A stretch of 64,000 nt of DNA from Streptomyces sp. NBC_01549. Lineage in GTDB: Bacteria; Actinomycetota; Actinomycetes; Streptomycetales; Streptomycetaceae. Shown here piece by piece: positions 33,868-42,266 of the stretch. The notes beneath the pieces are model-generated. The model was not told where the DNA came from and did no database searches. It saw only the letters and a program-made list of their open reading frames with translations. Location of the stretch: positions 62,001-126,000 of the forward strand of contig NZ_JAPEPW010000005.1 of NCBI RefSeq assembly GCF_026339955.1, in the 5' to 3' direction. Both the position numbers and the translations under genes were made by a program. Position 1 is the stretch's first letter; each line of letters starts with the position of its first letter.

Positions 33868-35279
33868 CGGTCGTAGTAGCCGGCCTGGGCGGCCCGCTCG
33901 ATCGGGGAGGACTGGACCGCTTCGGCGATGCCCCCGTGGGACTTGTAGGCGGCGGCCGCGGCCGCCACGGCGAAGTCGCCGGCGTCCTTGGCGGCGGCTC
34001 CGTACCGGGCGGCGGCCGCCGACTGGGTGTGGATGTCCTCGCGCAGCGTGTCGACCTCCAGGCGAGTCTTGTCGTCGACCTCCATCTCAGCCATCTCCGC
34101 CTCGATCTGGTCGAGCCGGTCGGAGAGGGCCTTGTCGTCGGCGGCGATCGCGATGGCCTCCTCTGAGCGCATCTCGCACATCGCCTTCGTGAGGGTGAGC
34201 GCGTTCATCAGCCCGTCCAGGGTGCGGATCTCGGGGATGACCGAGGCAGGTGAGGACATGAGATCTCCGTTCTGTTCGGCGTCGGGCACCACGCTCAGGT
34301 GGCGGCGCCCCGCGGGGGAATCCGTTTCGGGGTCAGCAGCGGAAGGCTTCGGCTCGGAGGCCTTGGCTTCGGCGTCGCGGGCCCGCCTCTCTGCCGCGGC
34401 CTCCCGCTCTTTCGCCTCGCGTTCGGCTTTCTGCGCGGCGAGCACCTTGTCCCGCGCTGCGCGGTCGCGGGCCGCTTCGGCTTCCTTCTGCGCCTTCGCG
34501 CGTGCGGCCTCGGCCCGGTCGGCCCGCCACCTCTCGCGCTCGGCGCGCTCGCGTTCGAGTTCGGCCTCGGTCTTCGGCCGCGCCTCCGTCTCGTCCGCTG
34601 ACGTGAGCCAGTCGCTTCCGTCGCTGTCACCCCAAGGCCAACTCTGCGGTTCCTCGGCCTGTGGTTCGGCGACTTTCGGGTCCGTGCCGGATGCTTTCGG
34701 CTTCTCCGGCTCGGTCTTCGCGTCCGGGGCGTCGGACTTCGCGTCCGGGGCGTCGGACTTCGGCGGCTCGGCCGGCATCGGCGGGTACGGCGGCGGAGGC
34801 CCGGCCTTGGCCTTCGCCTCCTCCGCCTTCTTCTTCGCCTCCGCCTCTTCCTTCTTCCGCCGGCGTTCTGTGGCCTTCACCTCCATCTTGCGGCGGTGCT
34901 CTTCGCGGATCTGTGGCCACTGCTCGCGGTAGCCCTCCACGGTGGCCTTCCACATCGTGGAGCCGGTCTCCGTGATGACCGCGAACGGATAGGCGACCTT
35001 GCCGCCGGCCTTCGCGCTGCGCGGGGCCGCGGCACTGAACGTGCCGCCTGGCTCGGTCGGGCCGGGCGCCTTCACCACCGTGGTGGTGCCGCCCGGCTCG
35101 GTCGTACCCGGCCCTTTCACCACCGTGGTGGTGCCGTCCTTCGGGCCGCTACTCGCAACCCTTTCGACGGTCTTGCGGGACTCAGCAGTGTCGTAGCGGC
35201 GGTCGTCAGCGCCGGTCACCTTCTCCACGCCGCGGGCTCCGGCGTAGGCGACGGCGAGCAGCACGAGCAGTTCGAACAC
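33864..35279 (-). CDS. Membrane-anchored coiled-coil protein of transfer region
   Basis: 471 residues from GTG 35279. An N-terminal hydrophobic helix (MFELLVLLAVAYAGARG) is followed by degenerate repeats (VVKGPGTTEPGGT and VVKAPGPTEPGGT), a highly charged Lys/Glu/Ala coiled coil, a second short repeat (KSDAPDA twice), a second Arg/Glu/Ala coiled coil, and a C-terminal helical domain shared with the next gene. The layout suggests a long rod anchored in the membrane, perhaps a transfer scaffold. Family not named. Confidence 0.65.
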   Translation of the reverse strand: MFELLVLLAVAYAGARGVEKVTGADDRRYDTAESRKTVERVASSGPKDGTTTVVKGPGTTEPGGTTTVVKAPGPTEPGGTFSAAAPRSAKAGGKVAYPFAVITETGSTMWKATVEGYREQWPQIREEHRRKMEVKATERRRKKEEAEAKKKAEEAKAKAGPPPPYPPMPAEPPKSDAPDAKSDAPDAKTEPEKPKASGTDPKVAEPQAEEPQSWPWGDSDGSDWLTSADETEARPKTEAELERERAERERWRADRAEAARAKAQKEAEAARDRAARDKVLAAQKAEREAKEREAAAERRARDAEAKASEPKPSAADPETDSPAGRRHLSVVPDAEQNGDLMSSPASVIPEIRTLDGLMNALTLTKAMCEMRSEEAIAIAADDKALSDRLDQIEAEMAEMEVDDKTRLEVDTLREDIHTQSAAAARYGAAAKDAGDFAVAAAAAAYKSHGGIAEAVQSSPIERAAQAGYYDR

Positions 35280-35296
35280 GACTCAGCTCCCCCTGC

Positions 35297-35764
35297 TCAG
35301 GCCATGCCGAAGGCGCCGGCGACCAGCGTGCCCACCGTCGTGACGACCCAGGCCAGAACGGACTGGATGCCCGCGCCGACGGGGCCGGGCATGGTGGAGG
35401 CGAGTACCGGCAGGATCGCGCCCAGGATGCGGGTGCGCATCTCCACCTTGCGCGTGACCAGGTCGTTGACGAAGACGATGGTCACGAACAGTGCGGGCAC
35501 GCCGGTGATGATCAGGCCGGTCCACTCGCCGACCCGGCTCTCTGCCCAGGTGTTGATGGAGTTGACCGACTCGTTCCACCAGCGTCCCGCGGGGGTGGCG
35601 ACCATCGCCGTGGACGCGGTGGCGATCAGAATCGCCTGCGCCCGGTCGGTGTGGAGCTTGTTCGTGACCTTTTTCAGTCCGGGCAGCTTCTCCGCGTAGT
35701 ACAGGACAGCGGCGGACCCGGCGCAGGCCCCGCCAGCGGCGGTGCTCACAGCGGCTTCGATCAT
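35297..35764 (-). CDS. Small polytopic membrane protein
   Basis: 155 residues. About four hydrophobic stretches (STAAGGACAGSAAVLYYA, AILIATASTAMVATPAG, GLIITGVPALFVTIVFV, VLAWVVTTVGTLVAGAFG). It precedes the coiled-coil genes by 18 bp and is probably in the same message. A transfer or spread role is inferred from context. Confidence 0.6.
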   Translation of the reverse strand: MIEAAVSTAAGGACAGSAAVLYYAEKLPGLKKVTNKLHTDRAQAILIATASTAMVATPAGRWWNESVNSINTWAESRVGEWTGLIITGVPALFVTIVFVNDLVTRKVEMRTRILGAILPVLASTMPGPVGAGIQSVLAWVVTTVGTLVAGAFGMA

Positions 35765-35947
35765 GGAAGTCTTGTCCTTCCGGGACTCGGGTTGGGGTTT
35801 GACGAGGTGTTACGGAGCGTCGTACTCTCGCGCGCGCCCTCGCGCGCCTGTGCGCACGGGTGCGCGCAGCCGTACGGGTGGGGTCTGTTCCGGCTGTAAC
35901 AGCCCGCTGTCACAGGCCTTGTCACAGCTGCCGTCACAGCGGGGCGG

Positions 35948-36220
35948 TCACTGTGCGTGCGTCTCGCGGAGGTGCTCGAGTGCCTGCACGACAGCCTCGT
36001 ACGCGCGGTCACGGGCGTCCGCGGGCAGCTTGTCGAGGACGCCCCTCAGGCGGTCGAAGGTGACCGCGGCGACCATGTCCGGACCCTCCTGGCGGGCCTC
36101 TTCCAGGCGCCGGCCCCAGTGCTCCGCACGCCGCGCCTGCTTCTCGGCCCGCTTGCGCCGCAGCGTCTTCTGCCGTTGCGGCGGGTTGTTCCACGGGGCG
36201 GCTGTGGTGGTGTCGTTCAC
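35948..36220 (-). CDS. Small basic helical protein
   Basis: 90 residues from GTG 36220 (AAGGAGG upstream). Arg/Lys-rich helix (RQKTLRRKRAEKQARRAEHW) followed by VAAVTFDRLRGVLDKLPADARD. Possibly nucleic-acid binding; unknown family. Confidence 0.5.
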   Translation of the reverse strand: MNDTTTAAPWNNPPQRQKTLRRKRAEKQARRAEHWGRRLEEARQEGPDMVAAVTFDRLRGVLDKLPADARDRAYEAVVQALEHLRETHAQ

Positions 36221-36261
36221 CTGCGGATGTGCCTCCTTCCGGGGTGACTTGAGGCAGGGTT

Positions 36262-36344
36262 GGTGCCGGCGCGCTTCGGCGCCTTCACCGTGTCCCCGAG
36301 TTGTCAGCAGCAGCTCGGGGGCCGGTGGAACCGACGAAGCAGGT
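36262..36344. repeat. Intergenic double-hairpin repeat, copy 1
   Basis: GGCGC-TTCG-GCGCC type hairpin, then CCCCGAG...CTCGGGG and GGCCGGTGGAACCG. A second copy lies at 36597-36675. Confidence 0.6.
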
Positions 36345-36353
36345 TCGTGCTGG

Positions 36354-36518
36354 TCAGCGGGTGTTTCGCCGGTGCGGAAGGTGCGGATGGCACCACCAGC
36401 AGCCCGGCCCGTGGTCGTACTCGGTACGGGCATGGGCCAGGAAGGCCCAGCCCGCCGGGATACCCAGGACGACCACGCCCAGGGTCATCGTGCTGAGCAC
36501 GTACAGCAGGGTGTTCAC
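36354..36518 (-). CDS. Small membrane protein with CxxC
   Basis: 54 residues from GTG 36518 (GAGGAG upstream). One membrane helix (MTLGVVVLGIPAGWAFLAHA) then CWWCHPHLPH, a possible metal or redox site. Framed by the two intergenic repeats. Confidence 0.5.
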   Translation of the reverse strand: MNTLLYVLSTMTLGVVVLGIPAGWAFLAHARTEYDHGPGCWWCHPHLPHRRNTR

Positions 36519-36596
36519 GGTGAGCTCCTCGCGGTCGGTGAATACGCAGGCCAGGGCCCGTTCTTGTGATGCGGGCCCGGATGGGTGAAGGGTGGG

Positions 36597-36675
36597 AACC
36601 GGCGCTTCGGCGCCTTCACCGCGTCCCCGAGGCATTTCCGGTGTCTCGGGGGCCGGTGGAACCGTCGAAGCGGAT
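36597..36675. repeat. Intergenic double-hairpin repeat, copy 2
   Basis: GGCGCTTCGGCGCCTTCACC, CCCCGAG...CTCGGGG and GGCCGGTGGAACCG in the same order as copy 1, 335 bp away. Confidence 0.6.
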
Positions 36676-36686
36676 CGTGGCGCAGG

Positions 36687-38354
36687 TCAGGCGGCCTGCT
36701 CGCTGCCCTTGTCCTCCTGCTGCTGCGCGAGGTACTCCAGCGCCCGCGCCTTGCGTTCGTGGGCCGTGGTCTGGGAGACACCCAGCTCGTCCTGGATCAT
36801 GGGGAGGGTCACGGCCTTCGGGTTGCCCGCCTTGACGATCATTCGGGCGACCCTGCGGGCATCCCTTTCGGTGAGCGTGAGCCGGGCTTCGGCCTCCGCC
36901 TCGGCAGCGGCCCGCTCGGCTTCGGCGGCCTGGCGGCGGGCTTCGGCGGCCTCGCGCTCGTCTTCCGCCCTACGGCGATCGGCAGCGGCACGCGCCGATT
37001 CCGCTTCGGCGGTGTTCCGCTCGGCTTCGGCTGCCTGCTGGGCGATTTCGGCGACCCGCAGCCGCTCGTCGGCAGCCTCACGGTCAGCCTTCGCTGTGGC
37101 CCTTTCGGCCTCCATGGTCTGCTGCTCGGCGCGCGTCTTGCGTGCACGGGCCTCGGCCGCCTCAGCGGACTCGACCGCCTCGGTCTCCTGCAGCAGCTGC
37201 CGCTGACGGGCCTCCCACTGCACCTGCTCTTCGGCCTGCTGGCGCTGGGCCCGATTACGGTTGGCCTCGGTCTGGTCCCGCAACCGCTGAACCTCGGCTT
37301 CCGCCTCGGCCTGTTGCACCCGAAGACGCTCTTCGGACTTGCGAACCTCGTTCTGGGCGGCATTCTCGGCCTCCGCCTGAGCGGCCTTCAATCGGCCCTC
37401 GGCAGCAGCCTTCTCGGCCTGTGCGGCGATCTTCGCCGCCTCGATCCGAGACTCCGTTTCGACTCGCCGAAGCTCCGCCTCTGCCTCCCGAAGGACCCGG
37501 GCCGCCTCGCCTTCGCGTTCCCGAAGCTCGGCCTCCTCGGCCCGGCGCCGCGCGGCCTCGGCTTCGCGAGCCGGAATCTCCAGCGCCTCGTCCACGCTCA
37601 GCCCGAAACGGGCCATCTTGATCGGAAGAAGCTCATCCGCCGGCGCCTTGAACCGCCACCTGAGCCGGCCGTACCTCTTCTTGAGCATCTGCCGGTAGAT
37701 CGTGATCTCCTTCTGCCGAGTCACCACGATCTGATACGACGAGAGGCTCCACATCTTCAGCCGCCGCCAGATGAGCCACGTGGGGACCGGGGCCAGCAGC
37801 CACCGGCTCAGTGGCGGGTTGCCGGTGTGTACTCCGGCAACCAGGTCGGCCATCCGGCCGATGTAGTGGCGGGCCGCTTCCACCGCGACGATGAACAAGA
37901 TCGGGATGATGCCGTGCATCGAAGCGGCAAGCGGATCTGCGGCCAGCGGGCCCTCAGGGGCGGCCGCGTTGAACGCGACCGTCGCGGCGGTCAGCCCGTG
38001 AGCCATCCACCGCAGCAGCGGCAGCGAGGCCCTCTTGCGGGTCAGGTACAGGTCCATAGCAAGCAGGACCAGGATTCCGGCGTCGATGCCGATCGGGAAC
38101 GCGTACGAGAACTGGCCGAAGCCCTTGGACTCGGCCAGGTGCCGCAGCGTGTTATACGAACCGGTGAAACCGATCGCCGCCAGGATCGCGCCGCCGGTCC
38201 CGGCAACAACCGCGAGCGCCCTCATGGTGCGCGGGTCTGCGTCATCGCGGTGGGGCGCGGCTGGCGAGGACTCGTGCGGGCTGGGGATCGCCGGGGGCTT
38301 CTCCAGAGGGGCGGCACGCTCGTCGGCCTGCGGGGGGCTTGGGCTGGTCATCAT
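36687..38354 (-). CDS. DUF2637 membrane protein with coiled coil and C-terminal HTH
   Basis: 555 residues from ATG 38354 or 38351 (AAGGAG upstream). After a Pro-rich start, four membrane helices form the DUF2637 region (LAVVAGTGGAILAAIGFTG, AFPIGIDAGILVLLAMDLYL, HGLTAATVAFNAAAP, IIPILFIVAVEAARHYIG). A 250-residue Glu/Ala/Arg coiled coil follows. The end (RMIVKAGNPKAVTLPMIQDE, then LGVSQTTAHERKARALEYL) is a winged helix. DUF2637 proteins are widespread on Streptomyces integrative elements. The fusion could tether DNA to the membrane near the pump (inference). Confidence 0.8.
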   Translation of the reverse strand: MMTSPSPPQADERAAPLEKPPAIPSPHESSPAAPHRDDADPRTMRALAVVAGTGGAILAAIGFTGSYNTLRHLAESKGFGQFSYAFPIGIDAGILVLLAMDLYLTRKRASLPLLRWMAHGLTAATVAFNAAAPEGPLAADPLAASMHGIIPILFIVAVEAARHYIGRMADLVAGVHTGNPPLSRWLLAPVPTWLIWRRLKMWSLSSYQIVVTRQKEITIYRQMLKKRYGRLRWRFKAPADELLPIKMARFGLSVDEALEIPAREAEAARRRAEEAELREREGEAARVLREAEAELRRVETESRIEAAKIAAQAEKAAAEGRLKAAQAEAENAAQNEVRKSEERLRVQQAEAEAEVQRLRDQTEANRNRAQRQQAEEQVQWEARQRQLLQETEAVESAEAAEARARKTRAEQQTMEAERATAKADREAADERLRVAEIAQQAAEAERNTAEAESARAAADRRRAEDEREAAEARRQAAEAERAAAEAEAEARLTLTERDARRVARMIVKAGNPKAVTLPMIQDELGVSQTTAHERKARALEYLAQQQEDKGSEQAA

Positions 38355-38740
38355 CAGCTCCTTCAATGCAGAGGGAAGGGTGGGGAGGAACGATGTGCCG
38401 GGCCCGGGGCGCGGGGGCGCGCCGGACCGGGCAGTATGGCGGCCGGCCTCCCAGTGGAGTGGAGGCCGGCCGTGGAGCAAGGGATCGGGGGAAGTCCCAG
38501 CGCTCCCCGCCGTCCCCGCCGAATGCGCGGGGGGGGCGACAGGCAACTCGGGGGCGGGCGGCCGGCAGCAGCCCAAAGGTCGGCGTGTCAGGTCACTTCG
38601 TGAACCGTGTCGCGGCCGCCCGCAAGGTCGGCGACCTCCCAGGCCGTAGGGCATGGTCGGCGGCTCGTCATTCGAGCCGCCGACCGTGAAGGAAGCCGAG
38701 CGGCAGACGCGAGGTCCACTGCCACGCCCGGCAGACAGGA
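38355..38740. other. Gene-poor stretch with two strong hairpins
   Basis: GGCCGGCCTCC (38441-38451) pairs with GGAGGCCGGCC (38461-38471), and GGTCGGCGGCTC (38655-38666) pairs with GAGCCGCCGACC (38674-38685). A 27-residue minus ORF at 38588-38671 has a plausible sequence (WEVADLAGGRDTVHEVT), but its ATG sits in the second hairpin loop, so I do not call it. Confidence 0.5.
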
Positions 38741-38914
38741 TCAGCGTTGCTTCGTGCGCTGCCTGGCGAGATAGGCGTCCTGGAGTCGGCTGAACGTCTC
38801 GTTCAGCCGGGCCCCCGTCTCGCACACGGTCTCGGGAGTGCAGGTGACGGTGTGTTCGCGGCGCGCCCGGTCGGCGGCCATGTACCGCTGGTACAGGTCG
38901 TCTTTGCTGGTCAT
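38741..38914 (-). CDS. Small hypothetical protein
   Basis: 57 residues from ATG 38914: MTSKDDLYQRYMAADRARRE, a helical pair with two cysteines. Not recognised. Confidence 0.5.
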   Translation of the reverse strand: MTSKDDLYQRYMAADRARREHTVTCTPETVCETGARLNETFSRLQDAYLARQRTKQR

Positions 38915-38928
38915 CGGGGCGAGCCGCG

Positions 38929-39345
38929 CTAGTGCGGCGCGGGCGGGTGCGGGCGGACCGGCTCCGGGGGCTCTTGGCCCTGGCCGTCCCGCTCGTGCGG
39001 GGTCGGCCGCATCGGCAGCTGCGGCTGCGTCATCACCGCGTTCCGTCGCCGCGCCCCGGCCCTCCAGTCGCTGTCCGTCAGGCGGTACCCGAGCTTCTGG
39101 CATGCCGAGCACGTCCAGAGCGTGACGCCGAACCAGCCGCTGCAGACGGCGCACTGCAACTGTCCGTTGCCGTGCGGCGCGAGGCGGGCAGGTACGGTGC
39201 CCGCGGCGTGGGGCGTGTACGGCAGGAGCACGCGGAGGAACTGGTGCTCGCTCTCGTCGGGCTCGGGGCCGAGGTCGTCGTCCTCGCGCTCCCAGTCCTC
39301 GATGATTCCGCCGACTAACGGCGCAACGGATGCCATCATGGTCAT
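38929..39345 (-). CDS. Hypothetical zinc-ribbon protein
   Basis: 138 residues from ATG 39345 (AGGAGG seven bases upstream). Hydrophobic acidic N-terminus, then CAVCSGWFGVTLWTCSACQK, a four-Cys zinc ribbon, and a Pro-rich tail. Unknown function. Confidence 0.6.
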   Translation of the reverse strand: MTMMASVAPLVGGIIEDWEREDDDLGPEPDESEHQFLRVLLPYTPHAAGTVPARLAPHGNGQLQCAVCSGWFGVTLWTCSACQKLGYRLTDSDWRAGARRRNAVMTQPQLPMRPTPHERDGQGQEPPEPVRPHPPAPH

Positions 39346-39411
39346 CACAGGGCCTCCTATCAGGTCCTTTGACGGCCCCAGGGATTGCGCCCCTGGGGCT
39401 GTCGCCTTCTC

Positions 39412-39480
39412 GGCTGTCGTACGAGCAGCCACGGCCGCCCCCACCCGGATCGGGCAGGTGGGGGCGACCGTGGTCGTTCG
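39412..39480. terminator. Intergenic hairpin repeat, whiB side (copy 1 of 3)
   Basis: CGGCTGTCGTACGAGCAGCC followed by the hairpin GGCCGCCCCCACC...GGTGGGGGCGACC. Nearly the same sequence recurs at 40155-40222, and a variant at 41050-41125. Confidence 0.65.
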
Positions 39481-39499
39481 TGGTGATGGGCGTAACGGA

Positions 39500-39754
39500 T
39501 CAGAGGGCGTTGCGGGCGCTCTTACGGGCGGCGCGCCGCTTCATCGAGCGCCGCTCAGCCTCGCTCAGGCCGCCCCACACGCCGTGGACCTGCCCGGACT
39601 CCAGCGCCCACTGGAGGCAGTGCTCCATCACGGGGCAGCGGCGGCAGACGGCCTTGGCTTCGTCGATCTGCAGGAGGGCCGGACCGGTGTCGCCGATCGG
39701 GAAGAAGAGCTCGGGGTCCTCTTCGCGGCAGACTGAGTTGTGGCGCCAGTCCAT
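39500..39754 (-). CDS. WhiB-family iron-sulfur transcription factor
   Basis: 84 residues. The four [4Fe-4S] cysteines are present: C9, then CRRCPVMEHC (CxxC-x5-C). The turn GVWGG follows, then a basic DNA-contact tail (RRSMKRRAARKSARNAL). WhiB-like proteins act with the housekeeping sigma factor in actinomycete development and stress; plasmid and phage copies can modulate the host. Start ATG 39754 overlaps the upstream stop (TAATG). It lies within the leftward series and may be co-expressed with the transfer genes. Confidence 0.92.
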   Translation of the reverse strand: MDWRHNSVCREEDPELFFPIGDTGPALLQIDEAKAVCRRCPVMEHCLQWALESGQVHGVWGGLSEAERRSMKRRAARKSARNAL

Positions 39755-40089
39755 TACTTCGCGCCTCCGTCCGCGCCGGCCTCACGGAGGACCAGGTGGT
39801 CCGAATCCGTCCAGACGCTGCCGACCGGGAACGGCTCACCATCCGCGCGCAGCACGTCGCGGACGATCACCGCCCACTGGGCGCAGCGGCGCTTCAGCAG
39901 TTCACGGGCCTGCTGCGGGTCGCGGATCACCGCGAGCACCTCGAAGGCGCCGTCGATGTTCTGGTAGATCGTGCCCTTGGCGCGGGGGCCGATCTGGTCC
40001 TCGACAACCCTGCGCAGGCCTTCGAGATTCTTCAGGTCCCCCGCGGGAGCGGGCGCGGTGGGCTGGTGTGGCATGCTGATGGTGAGCAA
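39754..40089 (-). CDS. Hypothetical protein coupled to whiB
   Basis: 111 residues from TTG 40089, preferred over ATG 40074 because GGAGG lies five bases upstream. Helical protein with LRRVVEDQIGPRAKGTIYQN and AVIRDPQQARELLKRRCAQW. Stop overlaps the whiB start. Family not recognised. Confidence 0.55.
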   Translation of the reverse strand: MLTISMPHQPTAPAPAGDLKNLEGLRRVVEDQIGPRAKGTIYQNIDGAFEVLAVIRDPQQARELLKRRCAQWAVIVRDVLRADGEPFPVGSVWTDSDHLVLREAGADGGAK

Positions 40090-40154
40090 CAGGGCCTCCA
40101 GATAGGTCCGTTCGAAACGCCCCCGGCGGCCACCGGGGGCGTTCGCTTTTTCGG

Positions 40155-40222
40155 TCGGCTGTCGTACGAGCAGCCACGGCCGCCCCCACCCGGATCGGGC
40201 AGGTGGGGGCGACCGTGATCAC
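40155..40222. terminator. Intergenic hairpin repeat (copy 2 of 3)
   Basis: CGGCTGTCGTACGAGCAGCC plus GGCCGCCCCCACC...GGTGGGGGCGACC, almost identical to copy 1. Confidence 0.65.
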
Positions 40223-40232
40223 TCGCTGCGGG

Positions 40233-40985
40233 TCAGTTGCTGGCGGCCGCGCCGGACAGGCGGCCCACCTTGGCGACGTGGGCGTCCTGCTGCTCGATGA
40301 GGCGGCGGGTCTGCTCCTCCAGCGGCAGGTTGGTGTCCCAGCTGCTGTAGTGGTTGCGGCCGTAGTGGTCAGCCTCCGCGATGTTCCAGTCCTTCGCCTC
40401 CGGGTAGCCAGCGGCCTTCAGGGCGGCGTCGCGGCCCAGGTCGGCGTAAAGGTGCTTGCCGTGGACCTCGGCGATCTCCTCCGCCCGCCTGTCGAAGGCG
40501 ACGGCGGAGGCTTTGGTGCGGTCCTGCGCGTCGACCAGCCGGGAGATCGCGGACGGCCACTCCGTGGCGGCCTCCGGGGTGCGCAGGTAGTCGAACGCCG
40601 CACCCAGCGCCTTGAGTTCGTGCTGGTACGTCCTCCAGAGAGCGGGCGCGTCCTTGACCGCCGCCTTCAGGTCCGCGACATACACGGCGTCCTTCCACTC
40701 TTCCCGCGCCGCGTCGTACAGGTTGAACAGGACCTCGCCGGCCTTCTCCCGCAGCAGGTGTTCGGCCTCGTTCTCCGGCTCCCTGACGTAACTGAGCTTC
40801 GGGTCGTTGTGAGTGGAGGGCTTGGACGGCTCCTCCTCCCGCCCCGTGAACGGCTCGAACTCGAAGCGGAGCCCGTAGGACCGGGCGTCGATCTTCTTCA
40901 GGTACTTCGGGAGGTACGGCTGAAGGCGGGCGAAGATCTCCTTCAGCTCCTCCGGGCTGATCGTGAAGCTGTCGCCGAGCGGCAT
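40233..40985 (-). CDS. Hypothetical helical protein
   Basis: 250 residues from ATG 40985 (AAGGAGAG upstream). Blocks: ISPEELKEIFARLQPYLPKY, LRFEFEPFTGREEEPSKPST, AGEVLFNLYDAAREEW and DWNIAEADHYGRNHYSSWD. Mostly helical, acidic, and without membrane segments. Not recognised. Confidence 0.6.
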   Translation of the reverse strand: MPLGDSFTISPEELKEIFARLQPYLPKYLKKIDARSYGLRFEFEPFTGREEEPSKPSTHNDPKLSYVREPENEAEHLLREKAGEVLFNLYDAAREEWKDAVYVADLKAAVKDAPALWRTYQHELKALGAAFDYLRTPEAATEWPSAISRLVDAQDRTKASAVAFDRRAEEIAEVHGKHLYADLGRDAALKAAGYPEAKDWNIAEADHYGRNHYSSWDTNLPLEEQTRRLIEQQDAHVAKVGRLSGAAASN

Positions 40986-41049
40986 AGTGCTCTCCTTCGC
41001 AGGCGGTGGCTGAGGCAAGTGCTGGACGAACTGGTGGGCATCGGGCCCC

Positions 41050-41125
41050 AAGAGGCGGCTGCCGTACGAGCAGCCACGGCCGCCGCCCTCCTTGTCGGGA
41101 GGGCGGCGGCCGTGGTCGTTCGTCG
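41050..41125. terminator. Intergenic hairpin repeat (copy 3 of 3, variant loop)
   Basis: CGGCTGCCGTACGAGCAGCC then CACGGCCGCCGCCCTCC pairs with GGAGGGCGGCGGCCGTG, a longer stem than in copies 1-2. The stem bases changed together, which suggests the structure is under selection. Confidence 0.65.
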
Positions 41126-41136
41126 CGGGGTGCGAG

Positions 41137-41961
41137 TCAGGCGGCGGGCTTCTTCAGCGGGAGGCCGGCGCCGCGAAATTCGGACACCGTGCCCGGCTGC
41201 CGCCGCCTGGCCTGGTTGTTCTGCTCTTCAACCGCCGTACCGGAGCGCTTGGCGAGCTGCCCCGAGCCGGTGGTGGCCTTCTGCTGCGCCGCCCAGTCGG
41301 CAGCCCGTCCACGCGCGGACCGCTTCTCGTAGTCGCGATCGAACCGCTCCCGCTCCTGCTCGAAGAACGCCCGCAGAGCGCGGCGTTCCGGCTCCTGCCG
41401 CAGCAAACGGAGGTAGGTGCCGGCCAGCCGAAGACCGTCAGGGCAGGCCAGGACGTTGCCGTCGCGGTCGGCGGCCGTGCCCTGGCAGGCCTTGCACTCG
41501 GCCTGGTGTGCTCGAAAAGCCCGGCGCACCATGTCCGCGCTGATCGGCGTGGGCACCACCTGCGTGGTCGCCGGAACCGGCGGCGTCGTGGGCTTACGCC
41601 GCACCGGGGTGCGGCGCCGGGACGCGTTGGCCGTAATCGCCTCGCCTAACCGGTGCTGCCACTCGCCCAGAGTCAGATCCACCTCAACCAGTCGGAGACT
41701 GCCGTCCTCGCAGCGCTGCGCATTCGGGCTGCCAGCCGGCTCGGTGTGATGAGGAACGAGCCTGGGACGCCTGCACCCGAAGTTGGTGATAGGGCACCAG
41801 GTGCCGCAGTCCGGGCAGATCAGGCTCTCTGTGCCGGGCATCAAGTCGATGTCGTTGGGGTGCAGCGTCGAAATCTTGAGAGCGGGCTGGTCGTTGACGC
41901 GCCGGGTACGGATCCTTTTGACCCGCTTGCGGGCGACAGGCGTCTCAGACGTAACAGACAT
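41137..41961 (-). CDS. Hypothetical zinc-binding basic protein
   Basis: 274 residues. Basic N-terminus (RKRVKRIRTRRVN), then LICPDCGTWCPITNFGCRRP, a Cys-rich zinc site, a Pro/Arg linker, and a second Cys pair (CKACQGTAADRDGNVLACPD). The C-terminus is basic and helical. Probably nucleic-acid binding; family not named. Confidence 0.6.
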   Translation of the reverse strand: MSVTSETPVARKRVKRIRTRRVNDQPALKISTLHPNDIDLMPGTESLICPDCGTWCPITNFGCRRPRLVPHHTEPAGSPNAQRCEDGSLRLVEVDLTLGEWQHRLGEAITANASRRRTPVRRKPTTPPVPATTQVVPTPISADMVRRAFRAHQAECKACQGTAADRDGNVLACPDGLRLAGTYLRLLRQEPERRALRAFFEQERERFDRDYEKRSARGRAADWAAQQKATTGSGQLAKRSGTAVEEQNNQARRRQPGTVSEFRGAGLPLKKPAA

Positions 41962-42100
41962 GGGACTCCTCAGGTACGGAGTGACGAGGGGGTGCGTCGC
42001 GGGTGCTCTCTCCGCCCGTCAGGCCGCACGGCGAACCGGCGCCCCGACGGACGGACAGCGCATCTGCGCTGCGACATGCACACAGCAGCCACGGGCCCGA

Positions 42101-42140
42101 AGGAGTTGAAGGTGCCTCGGAGAGGAGTTGAAGCTGCCTC
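42101..42140. repeat. 18-bp direct repeats upstream of 41961 gene
   Basis: AGGAGTTGAAGGTGCCTC (42101-42118) and AGGAGTTGAAGCTGCCTC (42123-42140), one mismatch, 22-bp period. In the otherwise gene-free 41962-42266 interval. Confidence 0.6.
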
Positions 42141-42266
42141 TCGCAAACTCCGGGTACCACCGAAGGTGGCGACTACTGCGATCGTGCGAACTGGGAGGCC
42201 GTCTCCGGCTCCCCACCACCAGGACCGCAATCACCCAGGGGCGGTCCTGATCGAAGGGACGCGGAA

